A stretch of DNA of 64,000 nt from Hermodice carunculata (Eukaryota; Annelida; Polychaeta; Eunicida; Amphinomidae). The position numbers and the translations under genes were made by a program. The notes beneath the pieces were generated by a model. It saw nothing but the letters and a program-made list of their open reading frames with translations. It was not told the DNA's origin and did not search any database. Shown piece by piece: positions 23,690-38,225 of the stretch. The stretch lies in the NCBI GenBank assembly GCA_964020975.1, contig OZ026626.1, forward strand, positions 10,173,060 to 10,237,059. The letters are read 5' to 3'. Position 1 is the first letter of the stretch, and every line of letters begins with the position of its first letter.

Positions 23690-26600
23690 AACCTTATTTT
23701 CTTGTCGAAACTTGCACTTTACCCACTGAAACTAGCCCCGGAAACTGACCAACACTTTCCTCGCCACCAATTTACCGACATCGACTTCACCGACTACTTC
23801 CGCTACAGAGAAAAGAAAAAAAAACCCTCCCGATACAACCGCTTGTACACCGTTTACCCACCTCTCGGGTATCTTCAGGCACGACCGCGTGTAGACAAGA
23901 CGCCTTCTTGTGTCATTGCGTATTGGAAGTTTTCCCTTTGAAGACGAACAACAACAAAAATGTTCAATTCTCAGCAAATGTGCATGAGCATCATCCAAGA
24001 TGGACATAACATCATCATTAATGGACAGGCAAGTTTGCAAACATTTTTGGTATTAAAACCCATGTTACATATTCAATGGCCACATGTCATGTCCACTTTT
24101 TGTTTCATCAATGTATGCAGGTAACTATAATTTTCTATTGTACCTTCAAAATATGGCATATCACAATGTAATGATAATTACTGTAAATATGACAGTGACA
24201 TGACGAATAGAGATAAAAGGAATTTTTCTGAATACAGGCTAATTAGGCCATATTACATGCATGCATGGCCATATATGAAGGCGTGGTCCATGTCACTGTT
24301 GAGATGGCCCAATTTGTAGGTGGAAAACTGTAGGGCAATTGCCTGGACTCGCACAATGCATAGGAACACATATTATGAACATTTGGATATGGTTTGAGTG
24401 ATTTGACCAATTTTAATTTTCCTTACTATCAGCATAATGTAACTTAATATAAATATAAGTGTATATATAATGTGGTCATATTTAATGTGCATATCACACA
24501 CATTTTAGTGGTATTCTTTTCCATGTCAGCACACACACACATATACGCACGCACACACACATACATACATGTTATTTGTCCCGTGTAATTTGTAAGCATT
24601 ATTTAACAGGCTGGGACCGGAAAGACCTTTCTTTCTCAAGAAATTGCACGACATTTCACGTCTGTGGGAAAAAAGGCTGCTCTCACAACATCTACTGCGA
24701 TTGCAGGAAAATAGTATTGTTTCAAGAGCAAGACGATTCACAGGTAAACACAGCATGGATATATGCCTTGTACATGTACTGCGTTAAATCATTGGTCTAT
24801 TTTTTATCTTTAAAGTTTCACGCTTTCTGTATATTGCGCCTTTCGGCTGACGTTTCAATTCAGCACATTACAGAAACGTGTCATTCCGTGGATTTTCTAA
24901 TATTTCTTTAACACATATTTATTTGCCCAATTTTCCAGTGTAACAGAAACGGAGTCCATTATGAAAAATGTTTGCTTCTAAATAAAGGTATTATGTAATG
25001 TATGTCCTCCAATCAAAGTTCACCATGAGGCAATAAAAAATGTAACAGTAAATGTTATCAATGCATGAAATTGCGCTTCCGTGCATAAATGAATGACTAT
25101 ATTACGGAAAACAAGTTTTCTGACCTAATTGAAATATATTTTAATAAATAAAGAGATAGAGAGTGGGAGGAAAGGAAAGAAGAAACGGGAAAGGAAGGAT
25201 AGAAGGGCGGCAGGGAATAAGGAACGAACTGAAGATTAAATAGGGTACATTGGAATTATATATGATTATGCAGATGGGCAGGAATCAAAGATGGAAGATA
25301 AACCAAAAATGAATTGGAGCAGCTGGTACGGAAAGAGGGCACGTTTGCACCAGGAAGTGAAATATCAGAGACATCAATGCTCATCATAGATGAAATCTCT
25401 ATGGTGTCGGCTCATGTTCTTAACCAGGTAAGATATGTATGCATTTTGCATATGACGGTGACACATATTTCATCATGTTACAGGTTATTGACATTTAAAC
25501 TCATCTCCAAGGGAGCAAAATTGCTTCATCTGGACATAATATGAGAAACACAACCGTTCTCAACATAATACACCGAAATATTAAATTTACCATATCACTT
25601 TGCAGAGTGTGTCTGCACTGAAGAAGGCAAATCACTGTTGACATTCCATACGTAAATATACACGAGACTTTTGGGTAATATATAGGTTTTTGGAAATTTG
25701 GATTTTTTATCAAATATTATAAAGCATCACGTCATAATGATGTGGATACATTTACATTTAAAAACGCATGACATTTGTGCCAACTGTTACTTTGCTCTTT
25801 TGCAATGAAAAAATCCATGGACTATTTCTCGTTTACACTGAAATGGAAATTCTTTACAATATTCCTTTACAATTTTCCCGAAAGCGTTTTTTCAACACAA
25901 ATAATTGGTCTTTCCTTACATCACACTTCCCAAAGATATCCATGTAAAGTGACGATGGCGCTGTACTCTTCTATTGTCTAAATTGAAAGATACATGTTGA
26001 GACACTTTATTGTGTAGCAATTTAACAATAAAAGTATTTTCTTTATTTCTAGGAATTTTAATCCACATCAATCCTCAAAACATGCATGCAGGGTACATAA
26101 CATATATGCGTGTAGCAAACTTTCTTCCACCAATTTTTCAAAGGAGTAAACTTTTTCAAACAGGTGGGATATTAGTTGAGAGCAATGAAATGCCCACACT
26201 CATTTGTATTTCAGGTGAACTATGTTTGTCAGCTGGTGAAAAACAACAATGAAGCAATGGGGGGTATACAGGTAGTTGGTATTGGTGACTTTTATCAACT
26301 ACTCCCCGTTAAAAGTAAGTGGAATGGGGATGAAGGTGATTATTGTTTCCAGTCTAACATATGGAACACAATCTTTCCACACCGAGTGGTGTTACAAGAA
26401 GTATTCAGACAAAATGATGCCCCTTTCATACGTGCCATTAATGAGGCAGCAACCGGCAATTTGTCAATGGAGTCCATTGATTTCATTTCCTCATTAGAGA
26501 AAAATAAATTTTCCCTACAAGAAGACATGGAGTCAGTTCGGTTATTCCCCCTCACACATGATGTGAACATCTACAATGCCTACAGACTTTCCCTCCAGGA

Positions 26601-27143
26601 TGGCGACAGCAAAATATACATTGCTGAGGAAGGGAAAAATATCAGTTCCAGGTTGTCAAAGTCTGTGAAAGTTCAAAAATATCTACAACTGAAGGTTAAT
26701 GCTCCTGTATTACTGGTGGCAAACCTAACACAGAAGCTGATGAACGGCCTTGAAGGTAAAGTCACTGCCATGTATGAAAGGTCTGTTCAAGTGTACTTCG
26801 ACACAATAAAAGAATACCATGTTCTGGATCCACACATATTTTTACGATATGACAAGGGCAGTAAGAAAGATGTGATGGTCCGAAAGCAGATTCCAATCAT
26901 GTTAAGTTATGCCATGACAATACACAAGTGTCAGGGAATGACATTGCCCTCTCTTGTCCTCGACTGCGCCAACGTTTTTTTGAACCCGGACAGGTGTCTG
27001 TTGCCCTTGGCAGGGTTAAATGCAAGGATGACATAATAGTTAAAAACTTCCACCCTCAACTCTGCATTCCACGTCCCGTTGCAGTCAACATGTATTATGG
27101 ACATAACGAAAGCGATGAATACCCTCTTGGAGATGGCAAATAA
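23690..27143 (+). pseudogene. PIF1-family DNA helicase locus (broken, multi-exon)
   Basis: PIF1-type superfamily 1B 5'-3' DNA helicase. Exons: 23960-24028 (MFNSQQMCMSIIQDGHN), 24610-24743, 25274-25427 and 26215-27143; all joins keep frame. The first intron uses a GC donor (CAG/GCAAGT). Joined exons give Walker A GQAGTGKT, then KTIHRWAGI, Walker B LIIDEISMV, motif III GDFYQLLPV, LQEVFRQND, TIHKCQGMTL and GQVSVALGRVK, the full PIF1 motif set. An upstream in-frame block (about 23720-23941, with GYLQARPRV and CVIAYWKFSL) resembles the segment preceding PIF1 in transposon-type helicases. In-frame stops are at 23939 (TGA), 24712 (TAG), 25299 (TAA) and 27141 (TAA), and a T7 run at 26975 shifts the frame. 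It could be a decayed transposon gene or a host copy. Confidence 0.8.
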
Positions 27144-27183
27144 TGTTGCAAGCAACCGTGCCAAAGCTATGTTGATGTGTGCA

Positions 27184-27215
<32 letters not shown>

Positions 27216-28385
27216 GATGAGGAGGAGGAGGAGGAGGATCAGCGGGAGCAGGAGCAGGAGCAGAAGCAGGATGATGACAGAAATGTTGCACATAGTATAC
27301 ATAAAGACATAAGTATTCATGGCAAATCTCCCAACGCAATATCGGCAGATTGCTTGAAAGAAATAGCCAGAGTTGCGGCCCCAGCTACAGACATTCATAA
27401 AGAAATGAATGAATATTTACTACATTTAAGCAATGACACACTGAATAGGTGGATACATAATGAAGTTAGTAGACTGGAGGAGATGTCCCAAGGGAAAAAT
27501 CTTACAAGGTCACAAGATGTGAACAAAGTGACACAGCTCTTCATTACATCCTACGGAGGCAGTGACGAATTCAGTTCATCAATCATTGAACTTTTTGGTC
27601 TGCCTTCCATCACACAGTGCGCCTTGTCCATTGGGATAAAGTTTCTTATAGAAGTTTTCAATTTTTATATAAAACAGGTAGCGCAGTCATCATGTACCAC
27701 TTCCCAAGATAGTGTGACACCATACCCAATTATTTCACCAGGGGGGAAGGCCAAAATCCGCTACGTCGGAGGGATGTGCGTAGGAAAAACGATAAATAGT
27801 GCAATGAAAAAAATTTGCAATGGACTCCACAAAGAAGAAACAGAAGAAAGCAAGAAACTAAAATCCATAGTGACCCACCTGAAAGCACACGTCTTCAACT
27901 CCACTCATATAGCACTTACATCAACAACTTACCCAGACAGCCTTAGCGAAATTACCAGCAGAGAAAGCATATATGGACACCTCACCACCATCACCGACGA
28001 CCTTTATGTTTATTTCCTGGAACTTGACAAATTTATTTACCAATATTTAAACGTATCTACATTCAATTTACATAGAAATTCATTGTTTACCTACATTTCG
28101 CAAAAGGTCCTTGCAGATGTCAACCTCCAGCAATACACCCCTGTAGACATTCCAACAGAGGGCATGAAGTTAGTTGTCAACAAATATATCCGTGTATCGG
28201 TCAATGAATTGTGCAAAAAACTCAATTATAGCCTCCTTGCATTAAAAGAAAAACCCACATCGCAAAGAAATCAAACTATGCAATGCAAAACGCAAAATAT
28301 CAGCGACATGCACATCAACACGGACAGACATAATGGCAAGTGGGGAGACGTCCAACCAAGAATGCCAAAGTACAAGTACAACTGA
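27144..28385 (+). CDS. acidic protein of unknown function, in frame after the helicase
   Basis: An open frame of more than 400 codons follows the helicase in the same frame, separated only by the TAA at 27141. It starts with an acidic run of Asp/Glu encoded by GAT/GAG microsatellites (27186-27240) and a Gln/Glu-rich stretch. About 370 residues of ordinary, mostly helical composition follow. Notable blocks are GGKAKIRYVGGMCVGKTINS, a lysine-rich helix, and SIYGHLTTITDDLYVYFLEL. I have an impression of similarity to uncharacterised invertebrate transposon-associated proteins with a KIRYVG-type motif, but cannot name a family. That 400 codons stay open beside a broken helicase is unexpected. There is no good start codon in the upstream few residues (GTG at 27177). 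Confidence 0.55.
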
Positions 28386-28659
28386 GGCCGCCAATATTAT
28401 TGTTGTACATGTAACTTGTGATACCATGCAGCATCATGCATCAGCCATAAGTGTGCCTACAGCATCTACCAGCAGGTCTGATGACAATTTCTGTTTTGTG
28501 TGTGGTGGGGCGTACAAGGCAATACTTCTTTGGATTCAATGTGACGTCTGCCAAAGATGGCTGCACAGAAAATGTGATACAACACTGCCAAATCAGCGCC
28601 TGTGGTTGAAATGTGCACAAGGAGATATGCAATACAAATGTCCGTCGTGCAAGGCATAG
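28333..28659 (+). CDS. small PHD-finger protein
   Basis: An ATG with good context (CATAATGGCA) at 28333 opens 108 codons, overlapping the previous ORF by 53 nt in another frame. After a Ser/Thr-rich N terminus of about 50 residues comes a PHD-type zinc finger of about 55 residues: FCFVCGG, then QCDVCQRWLHRKC, then YKCPSC, giving the Cys4-His-Cys3 pattern with the conserved Trp before His. PHD fingers commonly bind histone H3 tails; that role is family knowledge only. An AATAAA lies at 28805, 146 nt after the stop. The overlap could be a frameshift that once fused the two ORFs. Confidence 0.65.
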   Translation: MASGETSNQECQSTSTTEAANIIVVHVTCDTMQHHASAISVPTASTSRSDDNFCFVCGGAYKAILLWIQCDVCQRWLHRKCDTTLPNQRLWLKCAQGDMQYKCPSCKA

Positions 28660-28804
28660 CTAAATAGGTAGCTCTTTCAATCATAACAACTCATGGAGCA
28701 CGCACATACTGACTCAATACCACAGTTGTTTCCATATTGCTCTTGTTGATTCACTATTTAAAGTTTGTAGTTATAACCATCACCCATTATGCACATCCAC
28801 CATC

Positions 28805-28810
28805 AATAAA
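28805..28810 (+). promoter_or_regulatory. polyadenylation signal AATAAA
   Basis: A canonical hexamer (ATCAATAAAATTT) 146 nt after the PHD-finger ORF on the same strand. It would end a transcript covering the helicase, unknown and PHD frames. Confidence 0.5.
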
Positions 28811-29895
28811 ATTTTAAAAACCTCATTATCAATAATGAATAAAATAATATATATACACAGATATTTACTACTCACTTCTTTTACTCAGAGATGTTTTCAT
28901 GTGCAGTGGGTAAGGGACAGCTGCTGCAGACTTCCCGGCATTTGCTTTACTAGAAATTGTGGTTTGTGTTAAAATGGTTGATATGAGGCCACTCCTGCAA
29001 GTACAACAATATATAAAATAATTGTTCATATGTCACATTTTATGATTTTGCGCATTGCATTATTTCAATGATAATTATTAATAATTATAATTTGAGTACA
29101 ATTTCCATGAAATATCACCCCTAAGTTTTTACGATAGTCAACAGCCCTTTTGTGTCAGTACCATCATGCCTGTAATTGTATAATATGGCATACTTTTCCA
29201 CCTCCTTGTTTTCCTCTAAACATTTTGCGCGCCAATCATGAGCTCCAATTTTTGCTTTTAATGTTGCAACACCCAACGCTGAATCTGTTTAATGAAACTT
29301 GCCACAGATTTCATATTAGCAGTGCAGTCGATAATAAAGTACCGTGTAAATACTTAATATACCAATTCATTAGTAAATAAACATAAAATTATTATTGCTT
29401 TCAGTTAATCATATATATTATAACATTAATGAACTGTTGATTAATAATAATATCATTAATCAACTGTTTAAGTTAATCACGCTAACATAATCATAAATAT
29501 CATATAGCAGCATGAATAAGTGCACTCGTTTTGAAATAATTATTAGTTAAGTTTCATGGAAACAACGCTTTTTGGTATACAGGCAGCATAAAGATGACAT
29601 GGAATTACTGAATTAACAAAAAAACAACATTATTTCCTATGCACAATTACCTGTATTGGGATGCATGGGGGTTGACGTTTGCACCATGAAATATAGCTCT
29701 CTGTTGACAAAAGTGATTTTCGACGATGTCGGAATTGATTCTGCCTGGGATGATGTTTATGTTGTTGCAATGGATTTCACACAAACTAATAAAACCGTTG
29801 ATCAGGTATCCTATGTCTGTCATAATTTCATTTGTAACAAATGATTTTTTTAAGTCCATGTTGTTTGTAAAGATGAAATTTTTCCAACAATGAAA
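28811..29895. other. AT-rich spacer between convergent genes
   Basis: Very AT-rich, with many ATTAAT/TAATTA motifs and no recognisable gene. It separates the helicase cassette from the converging transposase. One short coding-like plus frame (29656-29844) is not identifiable. Confidence 0.4.
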
Positions 29896-29901
29896 ATAGT
29901 C

Positions 29902-31662
29902 CTAGGCGTTGCGTAAGTTTTGTAATCTTTCATCACAGATGTCTTTAATTGGCGTGTTACTTCTGAATGTGTCAATCATTGTGGATGTGACGCTTACTAC
30001 CTCTATTGCACCATTTAGGATATCTTTATTTTGCAGTGAAGACTGGTAACATTTCAATAAATTCAGTATTTCTTTGTTTAAAACATTTTCTGCTAAATGA
30101 TTCCTCATCTTCTGCGAAGAGTCCAAATTAAAATGTTCATCTGCTAGATAACGATGTATCCTCATTGTGCTATGTTTTTTATGCCAAACATACGCATCAT
30201 AAAACATTTTCCACACAATCTTACCAGATGCACACTGAAGATGACGACGGCTGTGGGGCTCCACACTGAGGCGTATATACAATTTCTGATGCGTTTTATC
30301 ACGTGCGAGAAATCCATAATGAGACAGATAAAATGCTCCTGTACTGTACATATATTCCTGGCTATTGCTATAGGTAAGTCATGCAAATACTGTAGTAGAG
30401 AGATCTGTTTATATTTGCTCCATCTACACGTACAAATGTTATTTTAATTCCGTGATTACTCAAAGTGTTTATGATGTCCCAAAACCTGGTGACAAGTTGA
30501 CTACAAATTACTCTGTCCGTCAAAAAATTACAAAATGGAAAGCGAAATCCATCCAGTCCTACGTATATAAATTGCATAACGGTAGTTGCTAGTTGGATTT
30601 TATCTTTTTTGGTCAAGAGCTTGTGATATGATGACGTCTGCTCATCAACAAATCCGAAAAAATCAAGACCCCCCATCACCACTTCCTTGCAATTGGAGAC
30701 CAGATTGTATAGTCATCTCATCAAAAATGATTCCACCTTGTTTGTGGGCATTGTTTCTATCTGCTTCCTTGAGCATCCATGTCAGCATGTTATGATTTAT
30801 GCCAGGCTCCTTGTCTAATCCATTTTTATATTTTTGCAGCAGACTCTCAGAGGGAACATACACTTTAGCCCTAAGAATTCGATACGCTGCGGGACTGGCG
30901 ATCCACACACTGAGCGCCAACGAAAGCACTGATTTCGGACAACGTCTTCGCCTTGAATCTAGTCCTTCTACTTCATTTTTACAACACTTGGACTGACTTC
31001 TCAGGAGATCCAACATATCTTCACTGGCATTGGGAAAAAGTGCGTCCAGCATGATATCTTCGTCAGGTGACTGGACTTTGATATTATCATTTTTCTGTGC
31101 TGTCGATATCACTCTCATATTAGGGCAAGACATACACATGGACATCTTGGTAAACACAGGCAACAGCATACAACATTTGGAAGATCGCTTTCTTAACGAC
31201 TCTTGGTTGTCTTCTGTGCACCATCTTTCATAGCCAGGTGTAATTTTGTGGACTTCCTTTTCCACCACAAACTTTGGCATCTTTAATAACATCTAACATG
31301 CAGTTCAGTTTAAGAGTTCCAAATATAGTGTCTGGCAAACCAAGATATGACATCGCAACTGTTGTAGACCCCACGCTCAAGGTGAGATGTCCTGTACTTG
31401 ATATATTTAATGTTTTCACAACAGGAAATACATTCACGGATGTTTTGGTTTCCTATTGCAGAATATAGGTATCAGGTTTTTGGCTCATAGTCCAATTATC
31501 GCTGATCCCTTCAATAAGTTCATCAATGTTCGGTTTTGGCGTGTCCTCAGTGTTCAGTGTCATGTGTCTGTACGTCAGGCCTTTACACACTCTTTTCTTT
31601 TTAGTGCAAAATATAGCCAAAAGGTGGCGCAGTAGATAGAAACAGGAAAACGTGAAGTTCAA
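29902..31662 (-). mobile_element. P-element-type transposase gene, decayed
   Basis: On the minus strand, blocks appear in the order expected for P-element/THAP9-like transposases. They are NVFPVVKTLNISSTGHLTLS (near 31430), GYERWCTEDNQESLRKRSS, a CXXC-like MCMSCP, SLALSVWIASPAAYRILRAK, KQGGIIFDEMTIQ, FIYVGLDGFRFPF, FVRVDGANINRS, ICLIMDFSHVIKRIRN and finally KMRNHLAENVLN to DERLQNLRN. The acidic residues in FDEM, VDG and MDFSH are candidates for the RNase H-like catalytic site. A stop (31453) and at least three frame changes separate the blocks, so it is non-functional. No THAP domain or terminal inverted repeats were found. It faces the helicase cassette tail to tail. Confidence 0.7.
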
Positions 31663-31699
31663 CGTGACGCATCAACTAGACATTAGTGTAAGAAAAATT

Positions 31700-32085
31700 C
31701 AAGGGAAACATTTACTTTATTTATTTTATTTATTTATTAAAATATATTTATACCGGGTGGCCGATTCACTTAAAAACTGTTTTTCCATCGGGCCCAGGTT
31801 ACAATAAACAATATTTACAAATATAGTATACCACAATACAATTCAACATAGGATAATACAATATACAACAAAAGAATTGAACCGAACAGTTATAAAAGTC
31901 CATTTTTAAATACAGATACCAAGACACACAACTTAAAACATGAACATGTATGACTCTGGCTCTTATTTCTGGGAAAGACATTTCAATTTGAAGTCTGATA
32001 AGTCATCGGCTTATCTAGTGGATTTGGGGAGGCTATTCCAAATAGCTGGACAGGCTATTCCAAATTAGCTACGACAGAATGTAAG
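31700..32085 (-). mobile_element. LINE 3'-end fragment
   Basis: Reading the minus strand, AIWNSLPKSTR followed by DLSDFKLKCLS is the W-N-S-L-P...F-K C-terminal motif of LINE reverse transcriptases. The sequence ends with ATCGGCCACCCGGTATAAATA and an AAATA-rich tail (plus-strand TTTATT at 31717-31738). Only about 400 bp remain. Confidence 0.6.
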
Positions 32086-32439
32086 AAATAACAAAATTTT
32101 TGTTGATATGTAGACGACTTTCCAGCGGTACAATAGTTAGCCATTTCCGCCAAATTTTACTTGTACCTTCTTTCACGTAAAGGTTTTCATGGGAAGTTTC
32201 CGCCTTATATATATGTAAAGGGTATGAATGTTACAGTTGTGTCTGGGATGACAGATGAGAGACTAATACAAGGACGTTCTTGCGGCTGCTGCGCCATCTT
32301 GTGGAAACAAAATGCCTAAACTTAAGGTATTTCAATTCAATTACCTTCTAGGAGGCTTTGTTGTATTATATTGGAAGCAGGGTCATTTAGAACTTTGATG
32401 GTAAACGCATATATGCCTTGTGACTCATTAACTGCTAGT

Positions 32440-34880
32440 GACGCCTCTCATGAATACTCTGATATTCTTAATGAAATGGGCGACAAATGTGAGGCAATTG
32501 AGTGACTGAGCGCAACATTAACACGGACCTGTCGCGTTTTGAATCAGTGCACACCAGACGTTTACCGTCTTTCATTGATAATGAAATACTTTTGTGTGGT
32601 TTGCGATTCTGACACAGTAATGTAGACTATACCTTTGAGAGAAACGTGAATACGGTCAGGTCAACAGTTGACTACTTTCATTCATCTCAAAATTTGTTCG
32701 ATATAGTGTCTGAATATGTCGTCATCATCGACAGCGATAATATGTCCGACCATTCTCCATTGAAATTCAAGGGTTAGATATCGGACATAATTCCACAAAG
32801 ACTAATAGAAATGTTGATACCAAGGCAAAAATTGGCATGCCACAATGGCATCAAACCGCTGAAAACGGTATCTCGAGGTATAAAGTTCTCATTGAAAAAC
32901 CGATAGACATTACAATCCCCTGGGCTGCTGTACCTTGCAGGATATTTGCATGTACAAAGCACAGCGCTGAAAGTGAGTTCCTGGCAGTATTGTGTCAGCT
33001 TGTCTTGTTGCAAGTAAACTTACTATCCCCTACTCAACTGATAAAAAGAAAAAGGTTATACCAGGCTGGAACCAATATGTGGAACCACATGCAATGTACT
33101 GGCCTTCTATGTGGAAAACTAACAACTCCCCTGGGGCTGGCACCATTGCTGACATATGAAAGCCTACGCAGGCAAAATATCACTATGTTCTGCGCTTTGT
33201 TCACGAAAAAAGAGAGATGCGCAGTGGCAATACTTTGGCCCAATCTATAATAAATATTCGGTCAAGAGACACTTGTTTAGAGGTCAAAAGAATAAAAAGT
33301 GCAGGGAATAAGAAACTAAGTGTATTAGATGGTGAGCAAAAGCCAGCACTTATAGGGGACTTTTCGCTCAAAGGTACGACATCCTCTATAATTCGGTGTC
33401 TTATTGTGGGAATGAAATGAAGCATTTTACAGGTCGAACTTGAGGAATTTGTTTGCGTACAAAACGACTTCATAACAGTTGAAAAAAAATCAAACTCTGC
33501 ATGTGGGCTAAATAAAGGTAGACATGATGGGGACTTATAACCAATGGTAGCCAAACTCTGAACGTTTATATTTCTGTAGTATTAAACACCATGTTGGTTC
33601 ACGCTGGTGCCCAGAATGGACTGTCTAAAGCCATGCTTCATCCTTTACCTAGAGATAAAAAGAAATAATTAGGGGGGCGGGGGGTTGGACTGAGCAGTAT
33701 ATTGGGGGAATTACTGGATACGGTTTTCCTTAGCGATAATGTAGATTCACTGGCAATTTCAAATATGCAAGTTGGTTTCCCGCCTAACAGCACAACGATA
33801 GAATGTACTTTTCCCTGTTATAGTGTGTTAATTATTATCAAACACGAGATAGTAATCTCAATTGTGTATTCTTAGACGCTACGAAGGTATTTGACAGGGT
33901 TCTAATGAATGAAGTTGTTTAGGCTACTAATGAACAGAGGACTTCCCGCCATCAATGCAAGATTACTGCTACAAACTGATATCAACAGAAAATGCAAGCG
34001 ATTTGGGACGGCGCTAGAAGAGAACCATTTTCATATCGTAATGGAGTTAAGCAGGGTGGAGTTTTTTCACCCATTTTGTTCGGAATTTACATAGACGAAT
34101 TATTAATCAGACTATAAAAATCAGGTTTCGGCTGCTATATCGGTAGTACATTTCTCGGTACTTTATCTTTTGCTAAAGATTCAGTATTGTTGGCCCCAAA
34201 AGTTCACTCAAATGAGAAATTACAAGATCTTTTTGCCTCAGAGTATAATGTGCTGTTTAATTCATCCAAAAGTAAACATTTATCTTATCCTTTTTCTGAA
34301 TTAAAGCTTCAAATGTTTGTTAAAGGTTCTCCCATTGAGTATCTTGATCAATTTATACATTTAGGCAACTTAAAAGTGCCCAATACCACAACAAATTGTT
34401 TATAAAGAAGTCTCAGTGCATTTTTTGTTCAGATGTAAATATTCTGATGGGACGATTTAAATATGCTTTTCCAGCCACTCGACGTTAGTTATTTCGTACC
34501 TGCTGTACTTCCTTTTATGGGAATCAGTAACGGCACTTTTCTTGTAACGCCATTGACAAAATATTCGTTGCATGGCGAAATGCAGTAAGGTTCATTTGGC
34601 AGTCACCAGCAAATACCCATTCGTCATTACTTGACAGTATATGCAAAGATACTTTCATTGAATTTCAAATCCACAACAGATTTGTGAAATTCGTATGCTC
34701 AATACTATCAAGTGACAATAAACGGTTGAGATTATTTGCAAAATTTGTAGTGGACGTTAGTCAATCATCATCTGGCAAGTCATTAATTTCATCCGTCACA
34801 GATACCATTTGGATAGAGACCACTTCATGCAAATTTATTCTATATTATAAGGCAAACATTATGTGCTCAATATAAGGACG
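32440..34880 (+). mobile_element. degenerate LINE (endonuclease to RT C terminus)
   Basis: Plus-strand frames give the end of an AP-type endonuclease (DSDNMSDHSPLKF near 32735, with the S-D-H motif) and a linker with IPGWNQYVEPH (about 33060). RT blocks follow: ATKVFDRVLMNE (33880), NGVKQGGVFSPILFGIY (34050), GSTFLGTLSFA (34150) and a C-terminal domain including RFKYAFPATRR and IFVAWRNAVRFIWQSP. Stops and frame changes are frequent, so it is old. The C-terminal part is homologous to 49540-50130. A TA microsatellite starts just after it. Confidence 0.75.
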
Positions 34881-34942
34881 TTGATGCGTCACTGCTACCT
34901 AAATCAAATATTTGAAGATAATTATGTGAGATCTGGGACAAG

Positions 34943-35073
<131 letters not shown>

Positions 35074-35218
35074 GTTACCGTCCGTAATTGAGTAGAGTTC
35101 CAGTTTTCTGCATAAAGACCACATTTTGGGGATTCGAACTACTGTTTGGTGTTCAAACAGACACAGAGCACAGGACATATGAGCACAGTCACGACTTCTC
35201 GTGACAAAAACATTTTTA

Positions 35219-37479
<2,261 letters not shown>

Positions 37480-38225
37480 GATTGTTTTTCCTTTTTTTTT
37501 GGGGGGGGGGGCAAATCTTAAAAAATCACAAGGGTATAAGTGCGTGTCAGCTGAGCACAACTTTCCCAGTTCTCTTGTTTTGTTCTTTTTGGGGGGCAAC
37601 ATCTTAAAAAAATCTTCTCTGAAACTGCTCACCTAAGTGCTTTGATATTACTCAAGAATACTCCTAGAGACGCCCAGTTCTTAATTTGTTCACCAAGTGG
37701 TGCCGCAATTTTTTCATATTTTTTCATGGTTTTATGTGCGTTTTCGCTATTTTCGACTTCTTCAGAACCGTCAGCCAGATTTAGCAAAAACTTTGTGGAT
37801 ATGTTCCTTGTGAAAGGCTTCAACAAATTTTTACATTAGGTGGGACTGCTATGTAATCCTGATTTGAAACGATTTTTTCTATTCGGGTACTTATCGTTTA
37901 ATACACCTTTCCTATTGATTACTGTATAGCTCAATAGGCATTCTTATGCTAATTCACAGTTTCGACTTCATCTCCGAGACCGTCAGCCCGATTGACTCAA
38001 ACTTGGTGGCAATGTACCTCTACCAAATTTGTTTTTATAGTCACGCTTCAGTGAATTTTGGATTTCTTATGAATTGTTTTGTTCTTTTTTGGGCAAATCT
38101 TAAAAAGTCTTCTCTGAAACCACTCACCAAATTGCTTTGATACCACACAGGAACACTGCTAGGGTCTCCTAGCTCTTAATTTTATCACAGGGTGGCACTA
38201 GAATTTTTAGCTCACCTGACTTGCT
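37480..38225 (+). repeat. two diverged tandem units of about 450 bp
   Basis: Two blocks share GGCAAATCTTAAAAA, TCTTCTCTGAAACNNCTCACC, TTGCTTTGATAN, CACTGCTAGGG-like and GACCGTCAGCC(C/A)GATT in the same order, at 37508-37800 and 37955-38220. The second ends in TTTTAGCTCACCTGA followed by its inverse CAGG. This is a dispersed non-coding repeat in tandem; the family is unknown. Confidence 0.5.
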
